From: an uncultured Myxococcales bacterium
GTDB lineage: Bacteria; Myxococcota_A; UBA9042
DNA: 64,000 nucleotides
Direction: 5' to 3'
Assembly: GCA_903924465.1 (NCBI GenBank)
Contig: CAIYBN010000041.1
Location: forward strand, 1-64,000
This document shows, one piece after another, positions 49,445 to 59,837 of this stretch. The notes under the pieces are model-generated. The model was given only the letters and a program-made list of their open reading frames with translations, was not told the origin of the DNA and searched no databases. Each line of letters opens with the position of its first letter. The stretch's first letter is position 1. Made by a program: the position numbers and the translations under genes.

Positions 49445-51121
49445 ATGGCCAAGCTCAAGCCTTCCCGCCCATCGCCAGCGCCACGCATCGTGCCGCCGTC
49501 CATCGCACGCGCCACGCCGCTGGAGAAGTGGAGCGCGCTGATCCTCGTCGTCGGCACGCTCGCCTTTGCGCACCGGCTGGAGGCCTTTTCCGTGCTGAAC
49601 ATGCAAATCGGCGGTGGTGCCGATCCGCGCCTCATTCACACCATCTGCGAACATTGGCTGCAAGTCTTTCGCGGGCAAGCGGTCATCGCTTCGCCGCACT
49701 ATTTCTATCCACAGCTCGGCACGCTTGGGTACACCGACGCGATGCTCGGTCAGGGCGCCCTCTACGCCCTGGCCCGCGGCAGTGGCATGGAGATGTTCAA
49801 CGCCTACAACTTCATGCTGGTCTCCATGGACACGCTGAACGTGCTGGCGACCCTGGCTTTGTTGCACTACGGACTGCGGCTGCGCTTGCCCGGCGCGGCA
49901 TTTGGCGCGGCGCTGTTTGCCGTCAATAGCCCCAAGCTGGCGCAAATTGGTCATGCGCAGTTGCTGCTGGTCTTTCCACTGGCGCTCGCGCTGTGGGCGG
50001 TGGTGGACCTCGCCAAGCGGCCGAAGTTCGGCTGGCAGACGCTGGCTTTGGGCGCGGCGTTCGGCGCCTGCGTTTCCTTGCAGGTCTGGAGCAGCTTCTA
50101 CAACGCCTGGTTCTTCTGCTTCTGGCTCATGCTCGCCGGCTTGCTGACGCTCGTGCACCGCGAGACGCGTGCCACGGTTTTGACCACGCTGCGACACCAC
50201 TGGCCGGCGGTGCTGGTCGCCGTATGGGTCCTGTATCAGTGCCTGATGCCATTCGCCCGCATCTACCAGCCCGTGGCTGAGCAGCTCGGCTGGCGCACGT
50301 ACGCGGAAGTGATGGAAATGTTGCCGCAGCCGCTCTCGTATTTCAGCATGGGCGAGACCTCCATCGTCTGGGGCTGGCTGCCGCACGTGTTTCCGCAGTT
50401 CACGCAGCTGCCGATGCCGTGGGAACACTACATGGGCGTGGGCATCGTGCCGTGGCTGGCGGTGATCGCCGTCCTGCTGGCCGCGGTGCGCTCCGTCCAG
50501 CGTCACCAGGCGACTGCGATGGAGCGCTGGCTGTTGCTGGTCATCGCCTCCAGTCTCCTGCTGCTGCTGGTGCCGATTCGTCTGGGCGACTTCTCTCTCT
50601 GGCGCGGCCTCTACGACTACTTTCCCGGCGGCAAGGCGATTCGCTCCGTCACACGCGTCATCCTGGTCGCAATGCTGCCGATAGCCATCGTCGCAGCCAC
50701 GCTGCTCGACCGACTGCTCGCGCAGGCCGCGCGCAGCCAACATCTGCGCCTGTGGACGGGCGTGCTGTTCGCCGTCGTGGTCTTTGCCACCGTCGAGCAG
50801 GGCAGACATCTGCCCGGTCACATTCCCACGGAAGAGCGCGCCCGCGTGGCCGAAATTGCCGCGCAGATCGACCCGCAGCGCTGCACCTCGTTCTTTGTGC
50901 GCACGTCCACGACGGGACCGGAGACGGAAATCGACTTGCAGACCATGGCGATGCTCGCGGCGATGCAGACCGGTGTGCCGACGTTGAATGGCTACAGCGG
51001 CAAGTATCCCTACGGCTGGGACATGGAGCGGATCCGTGACCCGGGCTATCTGGACCGCGTTCGCGAATGGCGGATGCGCAACGGCCTCCGCGCAACGCCT
51101 TGTGTCGCTTGGGTGCGGTAG
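49445..51121 (+). CDS. Polytopic membrane protein (GT-C/YfhO-like)
   Basis: Multiple TM helices; start MAKLKPSRPSPAP. Confidence 0.65.
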   Translation: MAKLKPSRPSPAPRIVPPSIARATPLEKWSALILVVGTLAFAHRLEAFSVLNMQIGGGADPRLIHTICEHWLQVFRGQAVIASPHYFYPQLGTLGYTDAMLGQGALYALARGSGMEMFNAYNFMLVSMDTLNVLATLALLHYGLRLRLPGAAFGAALFAVNSPKLAQIGHAQLLLVFPLALALWAVVDLAKRPKFGWQTLALGAAFGACVSLQVWSSFYNAWFFCFWLMLAGLLTLVHRETRATVLTTLRHHWPAVLVAVWVLYQCLMPFARIYQPVAEQLGWRTYAEVMEMLPQPLSYFSMGETSIVWGWLPHVFPQFTQLPMPWEHYMGVGIVPWLAVIAVLLAAVRSVQRHQATAMERWLLLVIASSLLLLLVPIRLGDFSLWRGLYDYFPGGKAIRSVTRVILVAMLPIAIVAATLLDRLLAQAARSQHLRLWTGVLFAVVVFATVEQGRHLPGHIPTEERARVAEIAAQIDPQRCTSFFVRTSTTGPETEIDLQTMAMLAAMQTGVPTLNGYSGKYPYGWDMERIRDPGYLDRVREWRMRNGLRATPCVAWVR

Positions 51122-51124
51122 CGC

Positions 51125-54100
51125 TTACGGCGCCGTTTGGCCCAACGGCAGATCCCATTCCGCGCGCAGGTTCTTGTCGGCGACGCACTGCGGATCGCCC
51201 CAGCACGGGTCTTCCGTCAGCTTGCTCGCGAGCGAATGGATGTACGTCGCAATCAGATTGCGGTGATATTGCGTGTACGTGCCGTGGTAACCATCCACCT
51301 GCGGAAAGCTATCGTGGTCCGGCGAGGCAATGTACGCGTGGTTGCCGTGCACATCGGCCAGGCAGACGCCCGAAACCGCCTTGCCAAGCGCGCCGGCCGC
51401 CGTCAGCTGCGACGGCACAATGCTGCACAGCCCGGTACCCTTGCCGCCCTCAGGTCGCGCCGGATTCAGCAGTTCCGGCGGCACATCCTTGCCGGACAGC
51501 AGCCCCAGGGCGATCATCGTCTCCGTCCATTTCCGATACGGCGCAGTCAGATCCATCTGCACGGCAAACGGGTTGTTGAACGCCTGCGCCGGATCGCTGC
51601 CCCGGCCCATCAACCCAATCGCCCGCGCCAACGCCAAACCTTGCGAAAACACGACCGTGCTGTCGCCAATAGCCAGCATCATCAACAGGTTCGTCACCGG
51701 CCACTCCGGCTGACGTCCCGGCAGCGGATCGATCAGCACGCGGTCGGCCACGGTAATCGCATCGGCGCCTTCCAGCACATTCGCCGCCAACTGCACGAAC
51801 TTCCTGAAATCAGGGGTATTACGCGGCTTCGCTGTGCCTTCGTACGGCGAGATCATCCGCGCGTGGCTGACGATGTTGCCGTCCTGACCGATGACCTGAA
51901 GTTCCAGAACGTCGCCGATGTCGGCGCTAATCGCGATGGCAAAGCCGCCATCCGCCTCCACTTTGCCCTCGGCCTGCGTGCCTGCCGTCAAGTCGTGCAC
52001 GCGCACAGTCGCGCCGATGGGCGCCAGGATCTCGCCGCGATGCGCGAGGTCATTGCCGTCGTCCTGCACCGGATACGTCACGGACACGTCCACCGGGGCG
52101 TCCACGCACACGCCGCCGTGATTCCAATCGCGGTACGTCGAGAACGTCTGGCGCGAACAGTTGTTGGAATCGTCGTTGAGCGACAGCCGCACGTGGCGGT
52201 TGCTGCTCTTGGCCTCCGCCATCGGGCAACCTACAACCATGATTCCGCTGATCTTTTGCATCAGTGGACCGGCCACTTCCGACAAGTCCGTGCGCAGGAA
52301 CACGTCCGCGAGCCCAGCGCCTGGGACATTCGGCGCCGCAGCGACGATGAACGGCTCCAGCGGCGCAGTCAGCGACGTGTGCACCGCACCCAGCGAAATA
52401 CCCATCATGAAATATGGCTGTGGCTGCAACCGCGCGGAACCATCGGGATTCACGCTTTTGGACGCGAACTTCTTGCCATCCGTGCCAACCATGAACTCGC
52501 CGCCGATGTCCAGGACGCCGTCGCAATTGAAATCGCCGGCGAGCAAGCTGGGCATCAGTTCCGCGGCCGTAGCGTGCGCTGGATCCTTCGGCGGCACCGG
52601 GACCTTGTCCTGCGACAGCGATCGCAGCATCCGCACCGCGGTCAGGTAGTCCAACGCAGTCTGGCGAATGGAATCGCGCAGGCGAAAGGCGTTGGGCGAA
52701 AAATAGCCTTCGTCGTTGGTAATCTGACAGTCGCCGTTGTCATCAAAAGCGCGGCCTTTGATCGCCAATTCGGCGAGAAAGCCGTTCGTCTCCATGGCCT
52801 TGAACGCGTCGCCATCGGACATGGTCGGCGGGAACTGCGTCGCCGCATCGGGAAAGATGAGCGAACCGACGAGCTGCCGTACCAGCCCGACGTTTTGGCC
52901 GAGGAATTCCAGCGCACTGGTGAAAATCGGCCCGTGGCCGACGGCGTCGATCGAGAACGTCGCGATGCCGGATTGGGCAAAGCGGTCCGCCATCAACAGC
53001 GCTTCGATGCGGCTGGATCCCGCCGCGTGCGCGTACACGAGCACCGGAAACGGCGGCTTGTGGTATTGCGTCGTCTTGGGCACGACCAGCAGGAACGGCA
53101 CCTTCTGCGTCTTCACCGTCTGGCCCATCGTCACCGTGCCATCGGACTGCTGCTGCCCGACCGTCCCGGCCTTTTTGTCGAGCAACCACACGTGGTCCGG
53201 CGTGTTGCGCAGGTCCGCCGTCTCCATCTCGCCAAACAGCGCGTAGTCGCCGTAGTTGAACGCGTCCGCCACGCCGGGCTGCACGGCGTTGATGAGCGCA
53301 ATCATGCGGTTCAGGAATTCGCCCTGGAGCACATAGTCGTGGTCCCAGGCGATGGTCGGATAGGGATTGTCCGGCGGATACGTCGTGATGTTGCCGTCGA
53401 ACGGAATGTCCATCTTGTCGATGGCGTAAAACCCGTTCGGGACCGCGTTGCTCAGCCAGCCGAACGGCCCTGTGCCGTACAAGCCGTCGCGCAGCGTGCG
53501 AAAGGTCCGCGCCAAATCGCCAATCGTCAGCGTCCAGGCAAAAGCGATATCTTCCGTCTGCACGCCCACTTGCGCGAGGCTCGGCAGCGCGCGGGCGATC
53601 GCCTCGGTCTGGCTGTCGTGATTGACGACGTCAAACGGCGACTGCACCGGGCCATAACGCCCGTCCTTGTCCCACCCCTTCAACTTCTTGGTCAGCACCA
53701 CCGCGTACTGCGCACCCGATTGCAGCGGCAAAATCGGCCGGATATCCAGGGTGTGCGTCGACACTTCGTAGTGATAGACCCACTTGTCCGGCGTACCGTC
53801 GCCGTTCAGGTCGACCCTATTGTCCGGCGGCATGACAAAGCTGGTGAAATTCGCCAGCGGATCGCGCGGAAAGGAGCGGCGCGGATTGGCCTGATGCGGA
53901 AACCAGCCGCGGCCCAGGTCCAGCGGCACGCGCTCACCAAAGCGCTTGGAATCCGGCGACACGTTGACCACGAACAGCGCGTCATCGGTCACCGTCGAGA
54001 CGTCCAGCGGCCCATCGAAGGCGACGGTGATGGGCGTCAGGCCGGAAAACCCGTCGAGTTCTCCAAAATGCTGGCGATTGGACCGGTCGATGGACGTCTC

Positions 54101-54331
54101 GCCCTGGGTCGAGCCGTTGATCCGCAGCGTGCCGTCGGCCAGCATTTTCAACGCCAGATCATTGGGAAACGGCAGCTCTGGCTGCGGCTGCTGGAGAGGC
54201 TGCCAGACAATCACCGGCCCCGGCTGGCTGCGATCCGTGTTGGCCAAGCCAAGCCGTGGGACATCCTGACAGGCGGCGACGAGACAAAAGAGAACCAGCG
54301 GTCCAAGACCCACCGTGTGAAGAATTTTCAT
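51125..54331 (-). CDS. Large lipoprotein with Ig-like N-terminus and alpha/beta-hydrolase (lipase-like) domain
   Basis: Lipobox LVAAC; FPNDLALKMLADGTLRI; PVLVYAHAAGSSRIEALLMADRFAQSGIATFSIDAVGHG; GISLGAVHTS. Confidence 0.72.
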   Translation of the reverse strand: MKILHTVGLGPLVLFCLVAACQDVPRLGLANTDRSQPGPVIVWQPLQQPQPELPFPNDLALKMLADGTLRINGSTQGETSIDRSNRQHFGELDGFSGLTPITVAFDGPLDVSTVTDDALFVVNVSPDSKRFGERVPLDLGRGWFPHQANPRRSFPRDPLANFTSFVMPPDNRVDLNGDGTPDKWVYHYEVSTHTLDIRPILPLQSGAQYAVVLTKKLKGWDKDGRYGPVQSPFDVVNHDSQTEAIARALPSLAQVGVQTEDIAFAWTLTIGDLARTFRTLRDGLYGTGPFGWLSNAVPNGFYAIDKMDIPFDGNITTYPPDNPYPTIAWDHDYVLQGEFLNRMIALINAVQPGVADAFNYGDYALFGEMETADLRNTPDHVWLLDKKAGTVGQQQSDGTVTMGQTVKTQKVPFLLVVPKTTQYHKPPFPVLVYAHAAGSSRIEALLMADRFAQSGIATFSIDAVGHGPIFTSALEFLGQNVGLVRQLVGSLIFPDAATQFPPTMSDGDAFKAMETNGFLAELAIKGRAFDDNGDCQITNDEGYFSPNAFRLRDSIRQTALDYLTAVRMLRSLSQDKVPVPPKDPAHATAAELMPSLLAGDFNCDGVLDIGGEFMVGTDGKKFASKSVNPDGSARLQPQPYFMMGISLGAVHTSLTAPLEPFIVAAAPNVPGAGLADVFLRTDLSEVAGPLMQKISGIMVVGCPMAEAKSSNRHVRLSLNDDSNNCSRQTFSTYRDWNHGGVCVDAPVDVSVTYPVQDDGNDLAHRGEILAPIGATVRVHDLTAGTQAEGKVEADGGFAIAISADIGDVLELQVIGQDGNIVSHARMISPYEGTAKPRNTPDFRKFVQLAANVLEGADAITVADRVLIDPLPGRQPEWPVTNLLMMLAIGDSTVVFSQGLALARAIGLMGRGSDPAQAFNNPFAVQMDLTAPYRKWTETMIALGLLSGKDVPPELLNPARPEGGKGTGLCSIVPSQLTAAGALGKAVSGVCLADVHGNHAYIASPDHDSFPQVDGYHGTYTQYHRNLIATYIHSLASKLTEDPCWGDPQCVADKNLRAEWDLPLGQTAP

Positions 54332-54453
54332 GTTGCCCGCCCGGCGCCCCTCGCACCCCGCGCGAGACTTTGCGCCGCAGCCGCGTGGGCGTCAACTGGT
54401 GAAAGTGTCCTGAATCCGGGACCGCGCGGTAGCACGCACGTCAAACGCCCGGT

Positions 54454-56457
54454 ATGCTGCGCGGCGTGAGTTTCCGCCTCGCCACCCTCGTCGCCCTTCT
54501 TGCAGTCTGGTTCGCGCTGTGGCTGATTTGGCCGATCGACGCCATCCACTTTGATTCCAGCCGCGATCTGCTGATGGCCCGCGACTGCTACGAATTGGGC
54601 CGCTGCGACGGTCACGGCCCGCCGACCAGTTTTCCCGGCCTGTTCCAGGGCGTGATCTGGACCAACGCGCTCGGTCTGCTGCGCTGGCTCGGGTTACAGC
54701 CGGCGGCAATCGGTGGCTGGCTCGCGGCGTTGTACACGCTGGTTCTGGCGGCAACCTGGCATCGCCATCGCGGGCCGGTTGCGCTACCGTTGTGTCTGCT
54801 GCTGCTGGGCGGATTCATTGCGCTGGTCCCCGTTGTGCTCTGGTCGCCGACGCTGTTTCTGCCGGCGATGGTGCTGACCACGTGGCTGACGCTGGATTGG
54901 CTCGAACGTCCAACGTGGCCGCTTACGCTCGGCGTCGGTGTGCTGTGGGGGGTGACGCTGGACCTGTATTTGGCCGCCGGCCCTGTGCTGCTCGCGACCT
55001 TTGCCTTGGGGCTGCGAACGCGCAAGCCGTTGCAGACTTTGAGCCTTGTCGTGCTAGCGCTGGCCGTAGGCTGGCTGATCTCGCCGGGCGCCTGGCTGGG
55101 TACGCTGGCGTTCATTCCGCTGCACCCGCTTCGCGTGGCGGCTGTGGTCCTTGCGCTGGCGGCCCTCGTGGCCTTGGCCATTCGCGCGCCGAGGCTGAAC
55201 AGCGTCGCGCTCCTCGCGCTTGCGGGCACGGGCGCGTGGCTGGTGGTGGGCTGGACGCACCATTTTGAATCGCGCTACCTGATGCCCGGTTTTCCCGCGC
55301 TGTGCCTGCTGGTCGCGCAAAACCTGACAAGTCATCGACGCTTGCGTCAAATCGTTTGGCTGGCACCGCTTCTGGCGTTTGCCTTTCTCGATCCTTACCG
55401 ACCGGCGCTGCGCTATGCCCAAGCCGCGGCGCTCGCGAAGTCCATGCAAGCGCACCACATCGGCTGGCCCGACGCGCTGAGCCATGCGCAAGGACAAATG
55501 GGTCGACAGCTGGCGCCCGCCACCGCCGTCTTTCTGCCGCGCGATCCGACGCTGTGGCAAGGTGAGGATATCGTGGTGAACGCGCCGACGACGGACGCAT
55601 ATCCGGTCGTGGCCAGCCGCGTGGATCTCAGCCGCGCCGAGCTGTGCCGGCACGATGCCCGCGGCGTGCGATGCGAGCCGGTGCAGGTGGATCCCACGCC
55701 GCCGGGGACCGTCTACCCCTACGCGGTGCGGATCTACGAATCGCTGATTCGCGAATTCGCGACGGAGCTGGAGACATTGACCCTGCGCATTCCGGTGCGC
55801 CCGGGTGGTCGGGAGACGCTCACGGTGTTTGCACAGTTTGCAAAAGACGGTTGTCCATGGCGGTTTGCAGAGGGCGCGATGTCGCGCGAGCTGGCAGCAC
55901 AGGCGACCGAAGTGACGTTGGAACGCCCGTTCACACCGCGGATCTGTCCGGACGGACGCGCCAGCTATGACTGGTTGCCGCCGTGGCAGGAGACGCCGCT
56001 CGAGCCCAGCGAGGCTCGACCCGTGCCGCCACCGCCGCCGAAGCCGCCGGTGCACCCGGTCCTGACGCGCGCCAGCGAACCGCTGTTCAGCCGATTGGCA
56101 AACGTGCTGGCCCGCGAGTCGGGGCAGCCGGAACCCGATGTCGCCGTCGAACGCGAGCGCGTCCGGCTCCTGTGGCCGCAACGACCGCCGATGGAACTGC
56201 GCCCTGCGCGCGCGACGCCGTGGTTTCACGTCGTGGATCCCAGCGCGGACCCGACGCATACGGCCGCCGTGCTGCGCGCGCTACCGCAGGTCTTCGCGAC
56301 CGATCCGTGGCAGGAAGCGGATGTGCCCAGCGTCTCGCATCCGGTGGTCGCGCGTCCGCGGTGGCCGCACTTGACGTTGGCGGCGCTCGGTCTCGTGGTC
56401 CTGCTCGCCGCGGCGTGGCGGGTGGCGCGGCGGCGCCGTGCTCGAGCGGCGCAGTGA
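54454..56457 (+). CDS. Polytopic membrane protein (GT39/ArnT-like) with soluble C-terminus
   Basis: IHFDSSRDLLMARDCYELG luminal DxxRD-like loop; multiple TM helices. Confidence 0.6.
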   Translation: MLRGVSFRLATLVALLAVWFALWLIWPIDAIHFDSSRDLLMARDCYELGRCDGHGPPTSFPGLFQGVIWTNALGLLRWLGLQPAAIGGWLAALYTLVLAATWHRHRGPVALPLCLLLLGGFIALVPVVLWSPTLFLPAMVLTTWLTLDWLERPTWPLTLGVGVLWGVTLDLYLAAGPVLLATFALGLRTRKPLQTLSLVVLALAVGWLISPGAWLGTLAFIPLHPLRVAAVVLALAALVALAIRAPRLNSVALLALAGTGAWLVVGWTHHFESRYLMPGFPALCLLVAQNLTSHRRLRQIVWLAPLLAFAFLDPYRPALRYAQAAALAKSMQAHHIGWPDALSHAQGQMGRQLAPATAVFLPRDPTLWQGEDIVVNAPTTDAYPVVASRVDLSRAELCRHDARGVRCEPVQVDPTPPGTVYPYAVRIYESLIREFATELETLTLRIPVRPGGRETLTVFAQFAKDGCPWRFAEGAMSRELAAQATEVTLERPFTPRICPDGRASYDWLPPWQETPLEPSEARPVPPPPPKPPVHPVLTRASEPLFSRLANVLARESGQPEPDVAVERERVRLLWPQRPPMELRPARATPWFHVVDPSADPTHTAAVLRALPQVFATDPWQEADVPSVSHPVVARPRWPHLTLAALGLVVLLAAAWRVARRRRARAAQ

Positions 56458-56626
56458 CGTCCGCACGCGTTCCGAAACCGCATGCCAATAACAACCTGAC
56501 CCACTACCCAATTCCAGCGCGATTTGACCGCAATGACCGGCGCGCGCCATGATGCACGGGGCGTTCAATCGCGGCAGGAGGCCAGGCGCACCACGGCGTG
56601 CAGGACGTCAGCCCGGAGTCACGCCA

Positions 56627-59600
56627 ATGCAAGTGCTGCTCACCGCCGTGTTCATTCTTTCGGGCGCCGCGGGTCTGATCTATGAATCCATCTGGAGCCG
56701 CTACCTCGGCCTGTTCGTCGGCCACAGCGCCTACGCCCAGGTGATCGTCCTGGTCATCTACCTGGGTGGTATGTCGGCCGGATCGGCGGTCGCCGCTCGC
56801 TTTTCAACGCGCATTCGCCAACCGCTCCTCGCCTACGCGCTGGCCGAGGCGGTCGTCGGCTTGATCGGCCTGGTCTTCCACGATGCTTTCCATGTCGTCA
56901 GCAACTTCGCGTACGGCTCGATCTTTCCGGCGTTGGCCGGCAGTACGCTGATCGTGCTGGTCAAGTGGCTGCTGGCTGGCTTGCTGATCCTGCCGCAGTC
57001 CATTTTGCTGGGAACGACGTTTCCGCTGATGAGCGCCGGACTCCTGCGCGTTCTGCCCCGGGCGCAGAGCGGTCGGACCGGGAGGATCCTGTCGCTGCTG
57101 TATTTTGCCAATTCGCTTGGCGCCGCGGCGGGCGTGCTGGTCGCCGGGTTTTACCTCATCGGCCTCGCAGGTCTGCCGGGAACGCTGCTCACGGCGGCGC
57201 TCATCAACTTGCTCGTCGGACTGGTCGTGCTGATTGCGGTCAAAATGCACCAGCCCCAATCGCCAGCGGCGCCCGACGCGGCGATCGAGACACCCGCGCC
57301 GGTGCCCCTTGCGCTGCCGTTGCCCCGGCTCTGGCGCACGCTGCTGGTCGTGGCTGCCGGCACCGCATTGTCGAGTTTCATCTATGAAATCGCGTGGGTT
57401 CGCATGCTCGCGCTGGTGCTCGGCAGCGCCACGCACTCGTTCGAGGTGATGCTGTCTGCGTTCATCCTCGGCTTGGCGCTGGGCGCCTATTGGGTCCGCA
57501 ACCGCGCCGACACGTTCCGCGACCCGATTCGCGCCCTCGGCATCACGCAGTGGGCGATGGGAGCGTTGGCGATCGCGACGTTGGGCGCCTATCTCGCGAG
57601 TTTCGAGTGGATGGCGTACCTGCTCACGGCGCTGAACCAAAATCTCGAGGGGTACCGATTCTTCACCGTCGCCAAGTACGCCATCGCGCTCGCCGTGATG
57701 CTGCCCGCGACCTTTTGCGCCGGCATCTCGCTGCCGCTGATTACCCACATGCTTTTGGCGGCAGGCGGCGGCGAGAAGGCGATTGGCGCCGTCTACAGCG
57801 TCAACACCCTGGGCTCCATCATCGGCGCCGGGCTCGCATCGCTGGTGCTGATGCCGCTGTTGGGCATGAAGACCTTGCTGGTTCTCGGCGGTGCGATGGA
57901 CATGCTACTGGGCGTCTGGTTGCTCTGGCTCCAGCCAAGCCCGGTCGGTCGCTTTCGTCGGCTGGGAGCGATTGCTGCGGTCGGCACCGCGCTGATGCTG
58001 GCGTATGCCGCGTTCTTTGTGCCCTTCGACCGCGCGGTGCTGGTCGGCGGCGTCTATCGCTATGGCCGGGTCGTGGACACCGGTGTCCGTAAAATGCCGT
58101 TCTACCGCGATGGCCGGACCGCCACCGTCAGCGTCACCCAAGGTGCGAGCGGCGAGTACTCGCTGGCGACCAACGGCAAGCCGGACGCGTCCATTTCTTC
58201 CTCCTGGTTCCTGCCGGACACGACAACCGCAGTCAAACAGCTGGATGGCGATCAACCGACGCAGGTGGTCCTGCCGCTGGTGACGCTCGCGTACACGCCC
58301 AAGGCCAAGCTGGGTGCCGTCATTGGCAACGGCTCGGGAATTTCTTCCCATCTGCTGCTCGGCAATCCCGCGCTTGCGAATCTGGTCACCATCGAGATTG
58401 AGCCGGAAATCGTCAAAGCGTCCCACATCTTCTACCCAGTGAACCGCCGCATCTTTGACGACCCGCGCAGCCAGTTCATCTATGACGACGCGAAGAGCTA
58501 CTTCGCCGCCAGTCGCCGCAAGTTCGACCTGATCCTGTCCGAACCGTCCAATCCCTGGGTCAGCGGCGTCAGCGGCCTGTTCACCGATGAGTTCTACCAG
58601 CGGATGCGCACCTACCTCACGCCGACCGGCGTCTTTGGCCAGTGGCTGCACCTGTACGAACTCGACGACACCTTGGTGCTGTCGGTCATCCAGGCCGTCC
58701 ACCGCAACTTTGCCTCGTACGAGATCTTTCTGACGTCGGATATGGATTTTCTCATCGTCGCGTCCAACCAGCAGCAGCTGCCCAAGCCAGATTGGTCGGT
58801 CGTCCAACATCCGGGCATCGCGGCGGATTTGAAGCATTTCAAGCCGATCACCCCCGCCGCGCTGAGTCGCCTGCACTTGATTTCACGCACCACGCTTTTG
58901 CCGCTGATGGCGGACACGTCCGCCGCCAATTCGGACTTCTTTCCCACGCTGGACCTGCTGACCGAGCGATCGCGTTTCGTGAAGGACATGGCCAAGGGTT
59001 TCATCGGCCTGGCAGATGGCCGTTTTGACGTCGGCGCGGCGCTGACGGGTGAGAGGATTCTGCCGAGCGGCGAGACCGTGGCCTCGCTCAACATCGGCCG
59101 GCTGCGGGTGCAAGCGCTGGGCGCGCAACTGAGGATGGGTCAGGCAGCGGTGGCCGATGCCCCAGGACCGAATCGCGAATTTCACGCCGCAGCGGCGCGC
59201 TACGATCTGCTGCGCGATGCCGTGGCAGCGGCAAGACCGCCGGCCGATTGGCTGTTCTTCCTCAAACTCGCGATGGAGGTCGACACGGACCTGCACAACG
59301 GCACGATGGGCTGGGCCGACACGCCGTTCTTTGCCGAAATCGGCCAGTTCCTCGTCGCGCAACAGGCGCCCGCAGAGGCACGCGCAGCCTGGCAATTCGT
59401 CGCGGCGCTCTCCGCCTATGACTGGCCAACGGCAGCGGCGCAGGTGGAAACGCTGGTGGCCGCCCGCGCGACCTCGCCCGCTTGGGTGAACGACGACCTG
59501 CTGCGCGATGCCGCGGTGACGGCGCTGCTACAGACGCACCAGGTCGCGGCGGCGAGAGACACATTTGCCCGTCTGGCCAAGTACAGCAAACGCAAGCCGC

Positions 59601-59671
59601 AGGATTTTCGCGTGGCGCTGTTGGAAGCGTATCTGCGGTCGGGCGAGGCTACTGCCCGTCCAAGCCGCTAG
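56627..59671 (+). CDS. Membrane-fused spermidine synthase-like protein
   Basis: Two TM blocks (LSGAAGLIYESIWSRYLGLFVGHS...) then Rossmann IGNGSGISSHLLLGNPALANLVTIEIEPEIVKAS, YDDAKSYFAASRRKFDLILSEPSNPWVSGVSGLFTDEFY. Confidence 0.88.
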   Translation: MQVLLTAVFILSGAAGLIYESIWSRYLGLFVGHSAYAQVIVLVIYLGGMSAGSAVAARFSTRIRQPLLAYALAEAVVGLIGLVFHDAFHVVSNFAYGSIFPALAGSTLIVLVKWLLAGLLILPQSILLGTTFPLMSAGLLRVLPRAQSGRTGRILSLLYFANSLGAAAGVLVAGFYLIGLAGLPGTLLTAALINLLVGLVVLIAVKMHQPQSPAAPDAAIETPAPVPLALPLPRLWRTLLVVAAGTALSSFIYEIAWVRMLALVLGSATHSFEVMLSAFILGLALGAYWVRNRADTFRDPIRALGITQWAMGALAIATLGAYLASFEWMAYLLTALNQNLEGYRFFTVAKYAIALAVMLPATFCAGISLPLITHMLLAAGGGEKAIGAVYSVNTLGSIIGAGLASLVLMPLLGMKTLLVLGGAMDMLLGVWLLWLQPSPVGRFRRLGAIAAVGTALMLAYAAFFVPFDRAVLVGGVYRYGRVVDTGVRKMPFYRDGRTATVSVTQGASGEYSLATNGKPDASISSSWFLPDTTTAVKQLDGDQPTQVVLPLVTLAYTPKAKLGAVIGNGSGISSHLLLGNPALANLVTIEIEPEIVKASHIFYPVNRRIFDDPRSQFIYDDAKSYFAASRRKFDLILSEPSNPWVSGVSGLFTDEFYQRMRTYLTPTGVFGQWLHLYELDDTLVLSVIQAVHRNFASYEIFLTSDMDFLIVASNQQQLPKPDWSVVQHPGIAADLKHFKPITPAALSRLHLISRTTLLPLMADTSAANSDFFPTLDLLTERSRFVKDMAKGFIGLADGRFDVGAALTGERILPSGETVASLNIGRLRVQALGAQLRMGQAAVADAPGPNREFHAAAARYDLLRDAVAAARPPADWLFFLKLAMEVDTDLHNGTMGWADTPFFAEIGQFLVAQQAPAEARAAWQFVAALSAYDWPTAAAQVETLVAARATSPAWVNDDLLRDAAVTALLQTHQVAAARDTFARLAKYSKRKPQDFRVALLEAYLRSGEATARPSR

Positions 59672-59837
59672 CGCGGTGGGGCTCGCTGCAAAATCCGCAC
59701 GGACACACCGCTTTTCCACCGTTGGCGCGCTTGACACCGCGCCAGTCGCGGCGCCAATCTGCGCAGGACAGCCGTGACGGGTGAGACAGACGAACCTGCG
59801 CGCTGTGGAAGCCACTGAGTATCTGGGGAGGTGCACC

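Noticed and set aside
51137-54469. 1110-aa ORF on + strand
   Set aside because: Entirely antisense to the 1068-aa lipoprotein/hydrolase (51125-54331 -). The + frame is Arg/His/Gln-rich with no domain signals; typical GC-rich shadow ORF
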